Part shown: positions 9,625 to 17,929 of the stretch, piece by piece | Layout: the number at the start of each line of letters is the position of its first letter | Position numbering within the stretch: position 1 is the first letter of the stretch | NCBI RefSeq assembly: GCF_900520355.1 | Contig: NZ_LS999521.1 | Location: 930,001-994,000, forward strand | Direction: 5' to 3' | Length of the DNA stretch: 64,000 nucleotides | From: Acinetobacter calcoaceticus | GTDB lineage: Bacteria > Pseudomonadota > Gammaproteobacteria > Pseudomonadales > Moraxellaceae | Notes under the pieces: model-generated | The model's input: only the letters and a program-made list of their open reading frames with translations | Database searches by the model: none | Told to the model about the DNA's origin: nothing | Made by a program: the position numbers and the translations under genes

Positions 9625-10751
9625 GGAGTTGCTCCCCGAATTAATTTTTTAAGCAGCAGAGAGCTTAAAAAGAAGTAAATAAGGCAGTAACCCAGAAGTA
9701 TTAAAAAAGGAATCATTGAAATGAAAAGTGGACTACCAATCACCCATTGTTCGGTTTGCAGCTTGGCATAAGGTGTATAGGGAATAATGAGTGACCAAAA
9801 TTTAGTGAAAATCGGTGCATTATTTAAAGGCAAAGTAACGCCTGCAAAACTTAAAGATGAGCCACCATAGACGGCAATAAACCCAAAAGTTTTACTTAAA
9901 TTTTTGGTCGCGAGAATAACTGTGCTGCTAATCAAAGCATAGGCAAAATAAAGTAGGAATTGTGCAACCAGCAATAAACTAAGAGAACCTGCTACGAACC
10001 AGCCACGGATTTCAACTAGCCAAAACATCCATAACCAGGTCCATACACAAAAAATAAGGCTATAGAGCAAATTTTTAGCCAATAAGCCTTGAATAAAATT
10101 TTCTCGGTTCACCCATTGAGTGAGTGTGTTACGTTTTAGTTCTTGTCCAATTGCAAAAGCAACACAGCAACATAGCAACAGATGCAATACGGCAGGAACC
10201 ATAAATGGCTCTAAATAAAACTCATAGCTCATGCTGGGGTTATAGAGTGTTGATATTTTTACATGCGCCGTAGGTACGTCTAAATAGGGAATACTATTTG
10301 CAAGATAACTTTGACCTGCATAGTCTGCTAAAGCATTAAGTGTACTCACTAGCATTGCTGAAGAAATCGTATTCCCGACACTAAAAAAAGACTGGTTAAA
10401 AGCAATACTGATTTGAGCATCTTGTGCTTTCACAAAACGCTTTTCAGCACCGTCTGGAATGAAAACATAACCCCAGATTTTAGTTTCGTTCAGTAATTGT
10501 TCAGCTTCAGTTGAGCTTGCCGTAATCGTTTTAATATCTACCGTATGATTTAACGAAAGATACTTTTCAATATTGCGGCTGAGTTCACTTTGGTCCTGAT
10601 CAATAATCGCAATCGGTAAGTGCTCAGCTTTACCTGCGTAAAACATGCTGCTAAACAAAAAAATGATAAAAGCAGGGATGAGTGTCACCATGCACAAATC
10701 CCATTTATTGCTTTTTAGATAGTTTAGTTCACGTAATATACTGGCAAACAT
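9621..10751 (-). CDS. ABC-2 type transporter permease (first of pair)
   Basis: A 376-residue paralogue-like partner of the following gene, with the same plan: an N-terminal membrane segment (about 20-40), a periplasmic domain with LPIAIIDQDQSELS and WGYVFIPDGAEKRF, and five C-terminal membrane segments. It starts 3 nt after the HlyD-like stop and ends in a 4-nt overlap with the second permease. The two probably form a heterodimeric membrane channel that meets the HlyD-like adaptor. No nucleotide-binding domain is visible, so how transport would be energised is not evident from this locus. Confidence 0.85.
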   Translation of the reverse strand: MFASILRELNYLKSNKWDLCMVTLIPAFIIFLFSSMFYAGKAEHLPIAIIDQDQSELSRNIEKYLSLNHTVDIKTITASSTEAEQLLNETKIWGYVFIPDGAEKRFVKAQDAQISIAFNQSFFSVGNTISSAMLVSTLNALADYAGQSYLANSIPYLDVPTAHVKISTLYNPSMSYEFYLEPFMVPAVLHLLLCCCVAFAIGQELKRNTLTQWVNRENFIQGLLAKNLLYSLIFCVWTWLWMFWLVEIRGWFVAGSLSLLLVAQFLLYFAYALISSTVILATKNLSKTFGFIAVYGGSSLSFAGVTLPLNNAPIFTKFWSLIIPYTPYAKLQTEQWVIGSPLFISMIPFLILLGYCLIYFFLSSLLLKKLIRGATP

Positions 10752-10754
10752 GCG

Positions 10755-11876
10755 TTATTTTTCTTCTTTAATTTTAAATAGAACACTCATACCCACTTTT
10801 AAATCTTGCACTGGTTTTTCAGGCACAAGATGAAGTTTAAAGCTACGAATATCATAGCCTCCAGTTTGGCGAGTAGTTTTAATCGTGGCAAATTCACCTT
10901 CAGCATCAATATTTTTAATTTTAAAAGTCACATTCTGATTAAGTGCAGGAATAAAACCTTCAAGGGTTTTATCTTTATAAACAGAGGCATATTGATTTTC
11001 ACCTACGTTTAAACTTACCCATAAATCATCATCTTCTAAAATGCTGACAACTGGCACGCCCATAGCCACTAACTCAGAAGGCTTACCATAAGTTTTTGAA
11101 ACTGTGCCGGAAATAGGGGAAAGTAAACGTGTCTCTTCCTCTAGCGCTTTTGCTTCGCCTACAGCTGCTTTTGCAATTTCAACCTGTGCATCTGCCGTCG
11201 ATTTTTGCTGGCTCGTACTGCCACGTTTTGCACGTGCATATTGTTGGTAAGAGGCCTCACTTAATTCTTGGGCAGAAGTTTGTGCCGCTAGCATTTCATC
11301 TCGTCTTTGACGTGAAATTACACCTTGTTTATATAAATTTTCACCACGTTGGTAAGTGGTTTTTGCAAGGTTTGCTTGTGCTTTCGTACTTTGCCAGTTG
11401 GCATAAAGAGTATCGATATTTTCCTGTTGAGAACCGCGGTCTACCGTAGATTGAAATGCTAAAGCTGATTGTAAGGTTGCCAAGGCTTGTTGCTTTTTAG
11501 CTTCTATTTCTGGGCTAACTAAACAAACAAGTGGCTGACCTTTTGAAATTTTCTGGCCTTCTTGTACATAAATTTCTTCAATACGACTTGGAACTTTCGT
11601 ACTCACATGAATAGTTTCGGCTTCAACACGACCTTGTAGTTCAATAGGTTTCGGCTGATAACTTTTCCACAAACCAAAAATAATTAACCCTAATAGCGCA
11701 ATAATGATCAGACCAATAATCAGTTTAAGTTTAGAGTTTTTAGATGGTTGAGAGTCACCTTTATTTATGTTTGATTCTGGCTTATCACTCGCTTGATCAT
11801 TTTCTTGAGATTGATTCGTTTCTACCGTATCCGCAGCAAGAGAATCTTGTTCTGAATGAGATGATTCTTGATTCAT
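10755..11876 (-). CDS. HlyD/EmrA-family periplasmic adaptor
   Basis: A 373-residue membrane-fusion protein that would bridge the inner-membrane permeases and the TolC-like channel. A polar N-terminal cytoplasmic stretch of about 48 residues, rich in Ser, Gln, Asp and Glu, precedes one membrane segment (about 50-70). The biotinyl-lipoyl half follows (GRVEAETIHVSTKVPSRIEE, about 80-115), then an alpha-helical hairpin (about 120-240), then the second lipoyl half LLSPISGTVSK and a beta-barrel ending VGMSVLFKIKEEK. The long disordered N-terminus is unusual for the family. It lies 12 nt after the TolC-like gene and 3 nt before the first permease. Confidence 0.9.
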   Translation of the reverse strand: MNQESSHSEQDSLAADTVETNQSQENDQASDKPESNINKGDSQPSKNSKLKLIIGLIIIALLGLIIFGLWKSYQPKPIELQGRVEAETIHVSTKVPSRIEEIYVQEGQKISKGQPLVCLVSPEIEAKKQQALATLQSALAFQSTVDRGSQQENIDTLYANWQSTKAQANLAKTTYQRGENLYKQGVISRQRRDEMLAAQTSAQELSEASYQQYARAKRGSTSQQKSTADAQVEIAKAAVGEAKALEEETRLLSPISGTVSKTYGKPSELVAMGVPVVSILEDDDLWVSLNVGENQYASVYKDKTLEGFIPALNQNVTFKIKNIDAEGEFATIKTTRQTGGYDIRSFKLHLVPEKPVQDLKVGMSVLFKIKEEK

Positions 11877-11888
11877 TTTATGCTCCTA

Positions 11889-13376
11889 TTAACGGATATA
11901 GTCGGTATGGGGTTGATTAACGTAAGCTTTGAACTGGTCAATTGAACCGTGACTTTGCAATAGAGTCGCGAGTGACATGACATATTTATAGGCATTTAAA
12001 GCCATTTCAGTTTTTAAAGCACTTAATGCATTTTGTGCATCAATCACTTGGGTTGCTGTACCCATTCCTTCACGGAAAGACAATTCTTGAATACGCAAGT
12101 TTTCTTGAGCGGCATTTAGATTTCTTTGTAAAAGCTGATGACTTTGCTGAGCAGAGTTGAGCTCGTTATATGACTTATTCAGAAGTGCCTCAATTTCTTG
12201 TTTTGTGCGTTCAGTCATAAGTTCAGAAGCATAACGTTTGAGTTCGGCAGCATGGATATTCTTATTTTTATCAACGCCTGAAAATAGGTTGTATTTTGCC
12301 ATTACACCGACAATCCAGTTTTCATTTTCATCAAGAGCATATTCACCAAAGGCAAATAGACTTGGTTTTTTTGCGGCTTGTTGAGCTTGAATGTTTACAT
12401 TGGCCAGTCGAGTATCCATCTGCATTTTTTGTACAAGGCTTGATTTTTGCGAATAACTGGTCAAAAGTGATTCTAAAGACTGGCTTGGAGTGTTATTTAC
12501 AAATAATGGTGTACTTAAATTTATATTATTTTGTTGATGTAAAAGATTATTAAGACTAAAGCGACTGGCATTTAAGTTGGCTTGAGTATTTTGTAAAGTC
12601 CGTTCCGCATTATTACGAGCTACTTCAAACTGCATGCGTTGCCCTTTACTAATAAACCCTTGTTGTTCGAGTTTTAGTGCATTGCTGTAATGTTTTTGCA
12701 TGGCATTAAAGTTGAATAAACTACTTGCTACCAGCTGCTGCTGTAATTGAACATTAAAATAACTTTGTACCACTTCAAACCGCTGTATATCTTGTTGTTG
12801 CTGACTTGAAAGTTCCGAACGCTGCGCTTGAATGTTGGCTATTTTTTTTGCACTGCTGGTTAAACCACCTGTATAGAGTGGCATAACGACCGAAATAGAA
12901 GGACGCACGACCTGATCTTCTACAGTCAGATTCGCATAATCGGGAAATCGATTTATACCATCATGGATAGTTTGATTTGCGCCTTCTTGAACTTGCCCCA
13001 GCACATCCGATGGAATGACATTGTTCCACTGCGAAAGTTTATCGTTGAATCCCTGACTTAAATCATTCTCAAGCTTTTGTTTAAAAGAGGCGAGGGGTAC
13101 GTCTGTTTCGCTATGAAAGGCATATGCTCTAACATTTAAATCAACTCGAGGTAATCCGAGTCCTTTTACTGCTTCAGCTTCTAATTGAGATGCTTGCTGT
13201 AATGCTTGATTGGCTTGAGTACTATATGAACTTTTCAAAGCTTGCTGCTCTGCTTCAGCATAGCTTAAGCTTTGAGCATATAAATGATTTGTGCAAAAAA
13301 ATCCTAAAGCCAAAGCAAGATGTTTTGGTTTAAATGAAAAGGGAAAAATAGACTGTCTATATCGATGTACTGGCAT
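11889..13376 (-). CDS. TolC-family outer-membrane efflux protein
   Basis: A 495-residue outer-membrane factor with two OEP repeats, each rich in helices with Gln, Ala and Asn. A long positively charged N-region precedes the hydrophobic core LALALGFF and a likely cleavage after LYAQ. I place the start at the ATG 13376 (MPVHRYRQS); a TTG at 13433 would add 19 residues of poor signal-peptide character. Neither has a clear Shine-Dalgarno. As first gene of the four-gene operon it would supply the outer-membrane duct. A palindrome at 13441-13471 lies just upstream. Confidence 0.9.
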   Translation of the reverse strand: MPVHRYRQSIFPFSFKPKHLALALGFFCTNHLYAQSLSYAEAEQQALKSSYSTQANQALQQASQLEAEAVKGLGLPRVDLNVRAYAFHSETDVPLASFKQKLENDLSQGFNDKLSQWNNVIPSDVLGQVQEGANQTIHDGINRFPDYANLTVEDQVVRPSISVVMPLYTGGLTSSAKKIANIQAQRSELSSQQQQDIQRFEVVQSYFNVQLQQQLVASSLFNFNAMQKHYSNALKLEQQGFISKGQRMQFEVARNNAERTLQNTQANLNASRFSLNNLLHQQNNINLSTPLFVNNTPSQSLESLLTSYSQKSSLVQKMQMDTRLANVNIQAQQAAKKPSLFAFGEYALDENENWIVGVMAKYNLFSGVDKNKNIHAAELKRYASELMTERTKQEIEALLNKSYNELNSAQQSHQLLQRNLNAAQENLRIQELSFREGMGTATQVIDAQNALSALKTEMALNAYKYVMSLATLLQSHGSIDQFKAYVNQPHTDYIR

Positions 13377-13440
13377 TTTAAATAACAATTTCTGGCATCC
13401 CTTATAGTTTAAATTTCTTGTTATTAAATTCAATTATCAT

Positions 13441-13471
13441 CTTGTTTCTTATACATTTGTATAAAAACAAG
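13441..13471. promoter_or_regulatory. Near-perfect palindrome upstream of export operon, candidate operator
   Basis: CTTGTTTCTTATAC, ATT, then TGTATAAAAACAAG form an extended dyad of about 13 paired positions with a single bulge, centred on TTATACATTTGTATAA. It lies 65 nt upstream of the ATG of the TolC-like gene. Position and symmetry fit an operator for a TetR- or MarR-type repressor. No such regulator is encoded next door, so the binding protein is unknown. Confidence 0.5.
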
Positions 13472-13761
13472 ATAGTTTAAGCTCCCTTTAATTCTTAAAT
13501 ATTATAAAGCCCATATTTTGTACTACATATCAAAGTATGTGAAATCATAATCACAAGTCAAGTTGATCTTTACTCAATGAAAATGTTTTAAACTGATAAA
13601 ATCGCAAATAAAAGCAAAGAAATAAATACAACAATAATTGAAAAAATGATCCTAAATACAGCCCAGCATTGAAATATTTACTTGAGAAGCTGCTGCAAGC
13701 TTAAGCAATCTGTGGTTAAATGCCATTTTTATTGTGTTTGACTTTATACAAGGGAAAAATC
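13472..13761. other. Divergent intergenic region between export operon and serC
   Basis: With the palindrome this forms a 385-bp gap between divergent genes. It must hold promoters for both sides. I see AT-rich sequence, no credible reading frame, and the serC ribosome binding site AAGGGA at 13750-13755. Confidence 0.4.
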
Positions 13762-14841
13762 ATGCGCGCGTACAATTTCTGTGCTGGTCCTGCTGCATTA
13801 CCTACTGCCGTTTTAGAAAAAGCTCAACAAGAAATGTTGGATTGGCATGGTAAAGGTCTATCCATCATGGAAATGAGTCATCGTAGTGCGGACTATGTTG
13901 CTATGGCTGAAAAAGCTGAAGCAGATTTACGCAAGTTAATGAATATTCCAGAAAACTATAAAGTACTGTTTTTACAAGGGGGAGCGTCATTACAATTTTC
14001 TGCGATTCCTTTAAACCTTTTAGGTAAGAACACTAAAGCTGATTATATTGATACGGGCATCTGGTCTGAAAAAGCGTTAAAAGAAGCAAAACGTTATGGC
14101 GACATTAATGTTGTAGAAGCTGGTATTAAAGTAGATGGTAAGTTCGCAATTTCTGAACAAAGTGAATGGAATTTATCTGACGATGCAGCCTATGTACATT
14201 ATGCAGATAATGAAACGATTGGTGGATTACAGTTTGCAGGAATTCCTGATGTAAAAGCACCACTCGTTTGTGACTATTCATCAAGTATTTTATCTGCTCC
14301 ATTAGATGTGACCAAGTTTGGTTTGATCTATGCTGGCGCACAAAAAAATATCGGTCCTGCTGGTTTAACAATTGTCATTATTCGTGATGACTTACTTGAT
14401 CAAGCTAAACCAGAAATTCCAAGCATCTTAAAATATGGTGACCAAGCGAAAAATGGTTCTATGGTGAATACACCATCGACTTACGCTTGGTACTTGTCTG
14501 GCTTGGTATTTGAATGGTTGCTAGAGCAGGGTGGGGTAGATGCTATCCATAAAATTAACCTCGCAAAAGCTCACTCATTATATGGTTATATCGACTCAAG
14601 TGACTTCTACAATAACCCGATTGCAATTCCAAACCGTTCAATTATGAATGTACCATTTACTTTGGCAGACGAAGCTTTAGAAAAGCAATTCTTAAAAGAA
14701 GCCGAAGCAAACCATTTGTTAAATTTGGCAGGTCACCGTTCTGTCGGTGGTATGCGTGCAAGTATTTATAACGCGGTGCCTTTAGAAGGCGTACAGGCTT
14801 TAATTAGCTTTATGGATGATTTTGCAAAGCGTAATGGTTAA
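13762..14841 (+). CDS. serC: Phosphoserine aminotransferase
   Basis: SerC transfers an amino group from glutamate to 3-phosphohydroxypyruvate (serine synthesis) and acts on the equivalent step of pyridoxal phosphate synthesis. The protein has 359 residues, the usual length. The start at 13762 (MRAYNFCAGPAALP) is fixed by AAGGGA at 7 nt and by the conserved N-terminus; the frame extends 14 codons upstream without conservation. The cofactor-binding Lys is Lys195 in YAGAQKNIGPAG. LQGGASLQF and VGGMRASIYNA are family motifs. It is a single gene with a strong terminator. Confidence 0.97.
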   Translation: MRAYNFCAGPAALPTAVLEKAQQEMLDWHGKGLSIMEMSHRSADYVAMAEKAEADLRKLMNIPENYKVLFLQGGASLQFSAIPLNLLGKNTKADYIDTGIWSEKALKEAKRYGDINVVEAGIKVDGKFAISEQSEWNLSDDAAYVHYADNETIGGLQFAGIPDVKAPLVCDYSSSILSAPLDVTKFGLIYAGAQKNIGPAGLTIVIIRDDLLDQAKPEIPSILKYGDQAKNGSMVNTPSTYAWYLSGLVFEWLLEQGGVDAIHKINLAKAHSLYGYIDSSDFYNNPIAIPNRSIMNVPFTLADEALEKQFLKEAEANHLLNLAGHRSVGGMRASIYNAVPLEGVQALISFMDDFAKRNG

Positions 14842-14852
14842 GTAAATCAAAT

Positions 14853-14886
14853 AAATAAAGCCCTCAAATGAGGGCTTTATTTTTGA
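14853..14886. terminator. Bidirectional terminator after serC
   Basis: AAATAAAGCCCTC, AAAT, GAGGGCTTTATTTTT. It serves serC (+) and the convergent small-protein gene (-). Confidence 0.9.
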
Positions 14887-14900
14887 ATAAATTTTATAAA

Positions 14901-15047
14901 TTAAAAAGGCACTAAACCAAACTGGTGCATGAATATAGCTGCTAAAAACATACCCAATACAAAAAAGCAAAACGCACCAGTATCGACCTTTATGCGCAGG
15001 CTACTAGATTGAATGAGGCTGGTCGTTTGTTCGGGTATAATCTTCAT
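14901..15047 (-). CDS. Small single-span membrane protein, 48 aa, unknown
   Basis: A short frame of 48 residues starting ATG at 15047 (MKIIPEQTTSLIQSSS) and ending TAA at 14901. The first 24 residues are polar; residues 25-45 (AFCFFVLGMFLAAIFMHQF) form one hydrophobic span. TAGG lies about 9 nt before the start. It begins 33 nt after the stop of the unknown 313-residue gene on the same strand and ends against the shared serC terminator, so it is probably the second gene of a two-gene unit. No family is recognised. Confidence is moderate: composition and context are good, conservation is untested. Confidence 0.6.
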   Translation of the reverse strand: MKIIPEQTTSLIQSSSLRIKVDTGAFCFFVLGMFLAAIFMHQFGLVPF

Positions 15048-15080
15048 TCAATAACCTAATTATTAAAATATTAGTGAAAT

Positions 15081-16022
15081 TCAATTAGTTTCACCCTTTT
15101 TAGCACAAATAGTCGCCTGAATCCAGATATTACCGCGAATATATTCGCCAATATTAAAGTTTTTATACAAATCGTTTTTGGTTGCAATACGCACTAATAT
15201 GGCAGGAAGATCATCTTCTAAAACCAAAGTAACATCATAAAGGGTATATTCTGCCCCCATAAATGTCATAGAAGTTTTGCCAACAATATTACCTTGGAAC
15301 CATGCTTCATCTTCTTGACCAAGATTTTCACCATATAAATAAGCAACCATTTTAGAAAAATCAACGGTTACAGGTTCTTGATCTTCTGGAGTTTTTGGTT
15401 GCCATTCATTAATGAGTTCCTGTAAATTTTCAGGAGCAACACCATTATGTTCAGTCAAAATCGCATTTAATGCACGGTGATGTTTAATTGAGGCTGGGTC
15501 ATCGACAACAATTTTTTCACCGGCTGGAACAGATTCTAATTCATAAGCCCATGCATTAAATTGGACTTGATAGTCTTGGGTTTTGTCATATTGACAATAA
15601 TTAACGCTAAATAAATTATCAAATGCATAAACAGTTGTATTTTTATTTAGTCTTAAACTTAAAACTGCTTGTGTTGCAGAGTCACAAGTAATGATACGTT
15701 CAATTTTCGCATTATATTGATATGGACTTTCAAAACTTGGAAAGGCTGTTTTAAGTGCTCTAGGTTTCTGATTTTCAACCGCAATAATCTGATTGATTGT
15801 AACTTTTTGGTCTTGTGGGCCTTGAATCAACCAAAAAGATTGATCCATGTCTTCTTCATGTTCACATAAGCCCATTGGCATTACAGGCGCATCAAGTGCT
15901 AGTCCTAACCATTTTGGTACATCTGTTTCAGGATGGGACGTCAATAGATTCCAATGTTCGCCATGACTACCAAAATTTTGGTCATTTACTTTAATAATTT
16001 CTGGACTGTTTTGATTTTTCAT
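15081..16022 (-). CDS. Conserved protein of unknown function, 313 aa
   Basis: I do not recognise a family. The protein is soluble in appearance, acidic, without signal peptide or membrane segment. The ATG at 16022 (MKNQNSPEII) is preferred over the GTG two codons upstream. The middle (about 85-185) has alternating strands with VEN, AVLSLRLN and VYAFDNLFSVNY. The C-terminal part (about 240-310) has FQGNIVG, MGAEYTLYDVTLVL and EYIRGNIWIQATI, reminiscent of a small beta-barrel, but this is only an impression. It is followed by a 48-residue membrane-protein gene, so a function at the membrane is possible. Confidence 0.75.
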   Translation of the reverse strand: MKNQNSPEIIKVNDQNFGSHGEHWNLLTSHPETDVPKWLGLALDAPVMPMGLCEHEEDMDQSFWLIQGPQDQKVTINQIIAVENQKPRALKTAFPSFESPYQYNAKIERIITCDSATQAVLSLRLNKNTTVYAFDNLFSVNYCQYDKTQDYQVQFNAWAYELESVPAGEKIVVDDPASIKHHRALNAILTEHNGVAPENLQELINEWQPKTPEDQEPVTVDFSKMVAYLYGENLGQEDEAWFQGNIVGKTSMTFMGAEYTLYDVTLVLEDDLPAILVRIATKNDLYKNFNIGEYIRGNIWIQATICAKKGETN

Positions 16023-16267
16023 AAGCACGATGCTGTTGGGTTCACATTACTTGTTATATTAAATCGAGGGTGTTTGCTATTTTTCAAGTCACCCTATGTA
16101 AATTCTCTTGTAAAAGCACATATTTAAACATTTAAAGACAGATATTCCTTCTATTTATAAAATAAAAGGTAGATCGAGCTCGTAAAAACGTAAACAGCAA
16201 ATTAAAAATAAGTTTAATACTTATTACTATTCACCTTAGAAAAGCATCTGTTAGACTTATATTTTTA

Positions 16268-16756
16268 GTGGAAATAGAGAATAACTTGCTGCCATTTAAG
16301 CTATGGGTAGATGCAGACGCCTTACCAAGAATATTACGTGAAGTGATTTTGCGCGCATCAGATCGTTATCATTTAGAAGTCATCTTTGTTGCTAATCAAA
16401 ATGTTGGGATTACGCCCTCAGTTCGCATCAAGTCCATACAGGTTTTAAGTGGTGCAGATCAGGCCGATAAAGAAATAGTTGATCGTATGATTGAAAATGA
16501 CATTGTCATTACGCAAGATATTCCACTAGCAGCTCAAGTCATTGAAAAGGGTGGCGTTGCTATTCACCCCCGAGGTGAGGTCTATACAACTGCGAATGTT
16601 AAAGCGCGGTTACATCTCCGTGATTTCATGGATACGCTTCGTGGTGCAGGTGTACAGACTGGTGGGCCGCCGCCTATTTCCGAGCGGGATAAACGTGAAT
16701 TTTCGAGTGCATTAGATCAAACAATTTTAAAGCAAAAACGTAAAACAGCTAAGTGA
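16268..16756 (+). CDS. UPF0178 (YaiI/YqxD) family protein
   Basis: A cytoplasmic protein of the YaiI/YqxD (DUF188) family, whose fold is related to PIN/NYN-type nucleases; its biochemical role is not settled. Family marks are visible: [16 protein letters not shown] at the N-terminus, [20 protein letters not shown] in the middle, and [18 protein letters not shown] near the C-terminus. The start is uncertain. The GTG at 16268 gives 162 residues but has no Shine-Dalgarno; a TTG at 16286 with a purine-rich stretch upstream gives a protein closer to the family N-terminus. The EamA transporter gene follows after 7 nt, suggesting co-transcription. Confidence 0.85.
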   Translation: MEIENNLLPFKLWVDADALPRILREVILRASDRYHLEVIFVANQNVGITPSVRIKSIQVLSGADQADKEIVDRMIENDIVITQDIPLAAQVIEKGGVAIHPRGEVYTTANVKARLHLRDFMDTLRGAGVQTGGPPPISERDKREFSSALDQTILKQKRKTAK

Positions 16757-16763
16757 GCATCGC

Positions 16764-17672
16764 ATGCCATCGCAAACCAATTTGGCTTTAACCTATGCCT
16801 TGTTAGTGTTTATCTGGGCAACAACTCCATTGGCAATCGTTTGGAGCGTGTCCGATCTACATCTTATGTGGGCATTGTTGTTACGCTTTTTTATTGCATT
16901 ACCTTTGGCCGTAGCCATATTACTGATTTTAAGAACACCTTTTCCAACGCATCGACAAGCTGTTCATAGTTACGTTGCCGGTTCTTTTAGCTTAATTGGT
17001 TCTCAAATTTTTACCTATGCTGCTACCCAATATTTAAGTTCAGGCATGATTGCGCTTATGTTCGGTTTAGCACCCATTATGGCTGGGCTGATTGGTCGTT
17101 TTGCATTTGGGCAGCAACTTTATAAGTTGCAATGGCTAGGTATGGCGATTGCAGTATGTGGTTTAGCGATTATTTGCTTGAATGGATCAAATCAGCATGT
17201 ACATCCGTTCGGCATTGTTCTCATGCTAATGAGTGTGTTTGTTTATTCTTTTTCAATTTTTTGGGTAAAGAAAGTGAATGCACAAATTCAGCCTATGGCT
17301 CAGGCAACGGGCTCTATTTTAGTTTCTTCAATTTTAGCAAGTTGTCTTATTCCATTTATTTGGCAATATGCACCGACACATTTACCAGAAGCTAAATCTT
17401 TATTTGCTTTAATTTATACAGTACTGATGGCTTCATTAGTCGCTATGTTCTGTTATTTCAAACTTATACAGAATATTCAGGCAACGACTTTATCTTTAAC
17501 AACGGTAATTACCCCAATGTTAGCCATGATGATTGGAGCGGCTTTAAACCACGAACAACTTTCGATTATGGTGTTTGTGGGGGCTTTAATTATCCTGTTT
17601 GGACTATTTTTATACTTTTATAAAGACATTCAAGCAAATCGAAATTTTGTCCGACATATTAAGCCTAAATAG
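16764..17672 (+). CDS. EamA/DMT family transporter
   Basis: A 302-residue inner-membrane protein with about ten hydrophobic segments arranged as two EamA repeats (about 8-140 and 150-288). It begins MPSQTNLALTYALLVFIWATTPLAIVW, the typical first repeat with Trp-Ala/Thr-Pro. Members of the drug/metabolite transporter superfamily export amino acids, nucleosides or drugs; the substrate cannot be assigned. It starts 7 nt after the UPF0178 gene. No terminator is apparent downstream before the lol genes, which lie about 260 bp further on. Confidence 0.85.
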   Translation: MPSQTNLALTYALLVFIWATTPLAIVWSVSDLHLMWALLLRFFIALPLAVAILLILRTPFPTHRQAVHSYVAGSFSLIGSQIFTYAATQYLSSGMIALMFGLAPIMAGLIGRFAFGQQLYKLQWLGMAIAVCGLAIICLNGSNQHVHPFGIVLMLMSVFVYSFSIFWVKKVNAQIQPMAQATGSILVSSILASCLIPFIWQYAPTHLPEAKSLFALIYTVLMASLVAMFCYFKLIQNIQATTLSLTTVITPMLAMMIGAALNHEQLSIMVFVGALIILFGLFLYFYKDIQANRNFVRHIKPK

Positions 17673-17929
17673 GAGAAGATTTGGGTAATTTGTTGAGCTT
17701 ATTCATTAAATTGTTCTAATTCGTAGCGAAATGCATGATCAAATTGATCTCCCAACTTAAGTAGTAGAAAATAGCGCAGCAATATAATATTAGGATTGTT
17801 AAGGAAAGATCAGAACTTACTGATTTTTAAACCTTAATACAGCATCTAACGATATGGTAAATAGTAGATGTGGATGCGATTGACATGAGCATCAGCTATT
17901 TTCCATCAATCACCTTGGATTTAGAAGGT

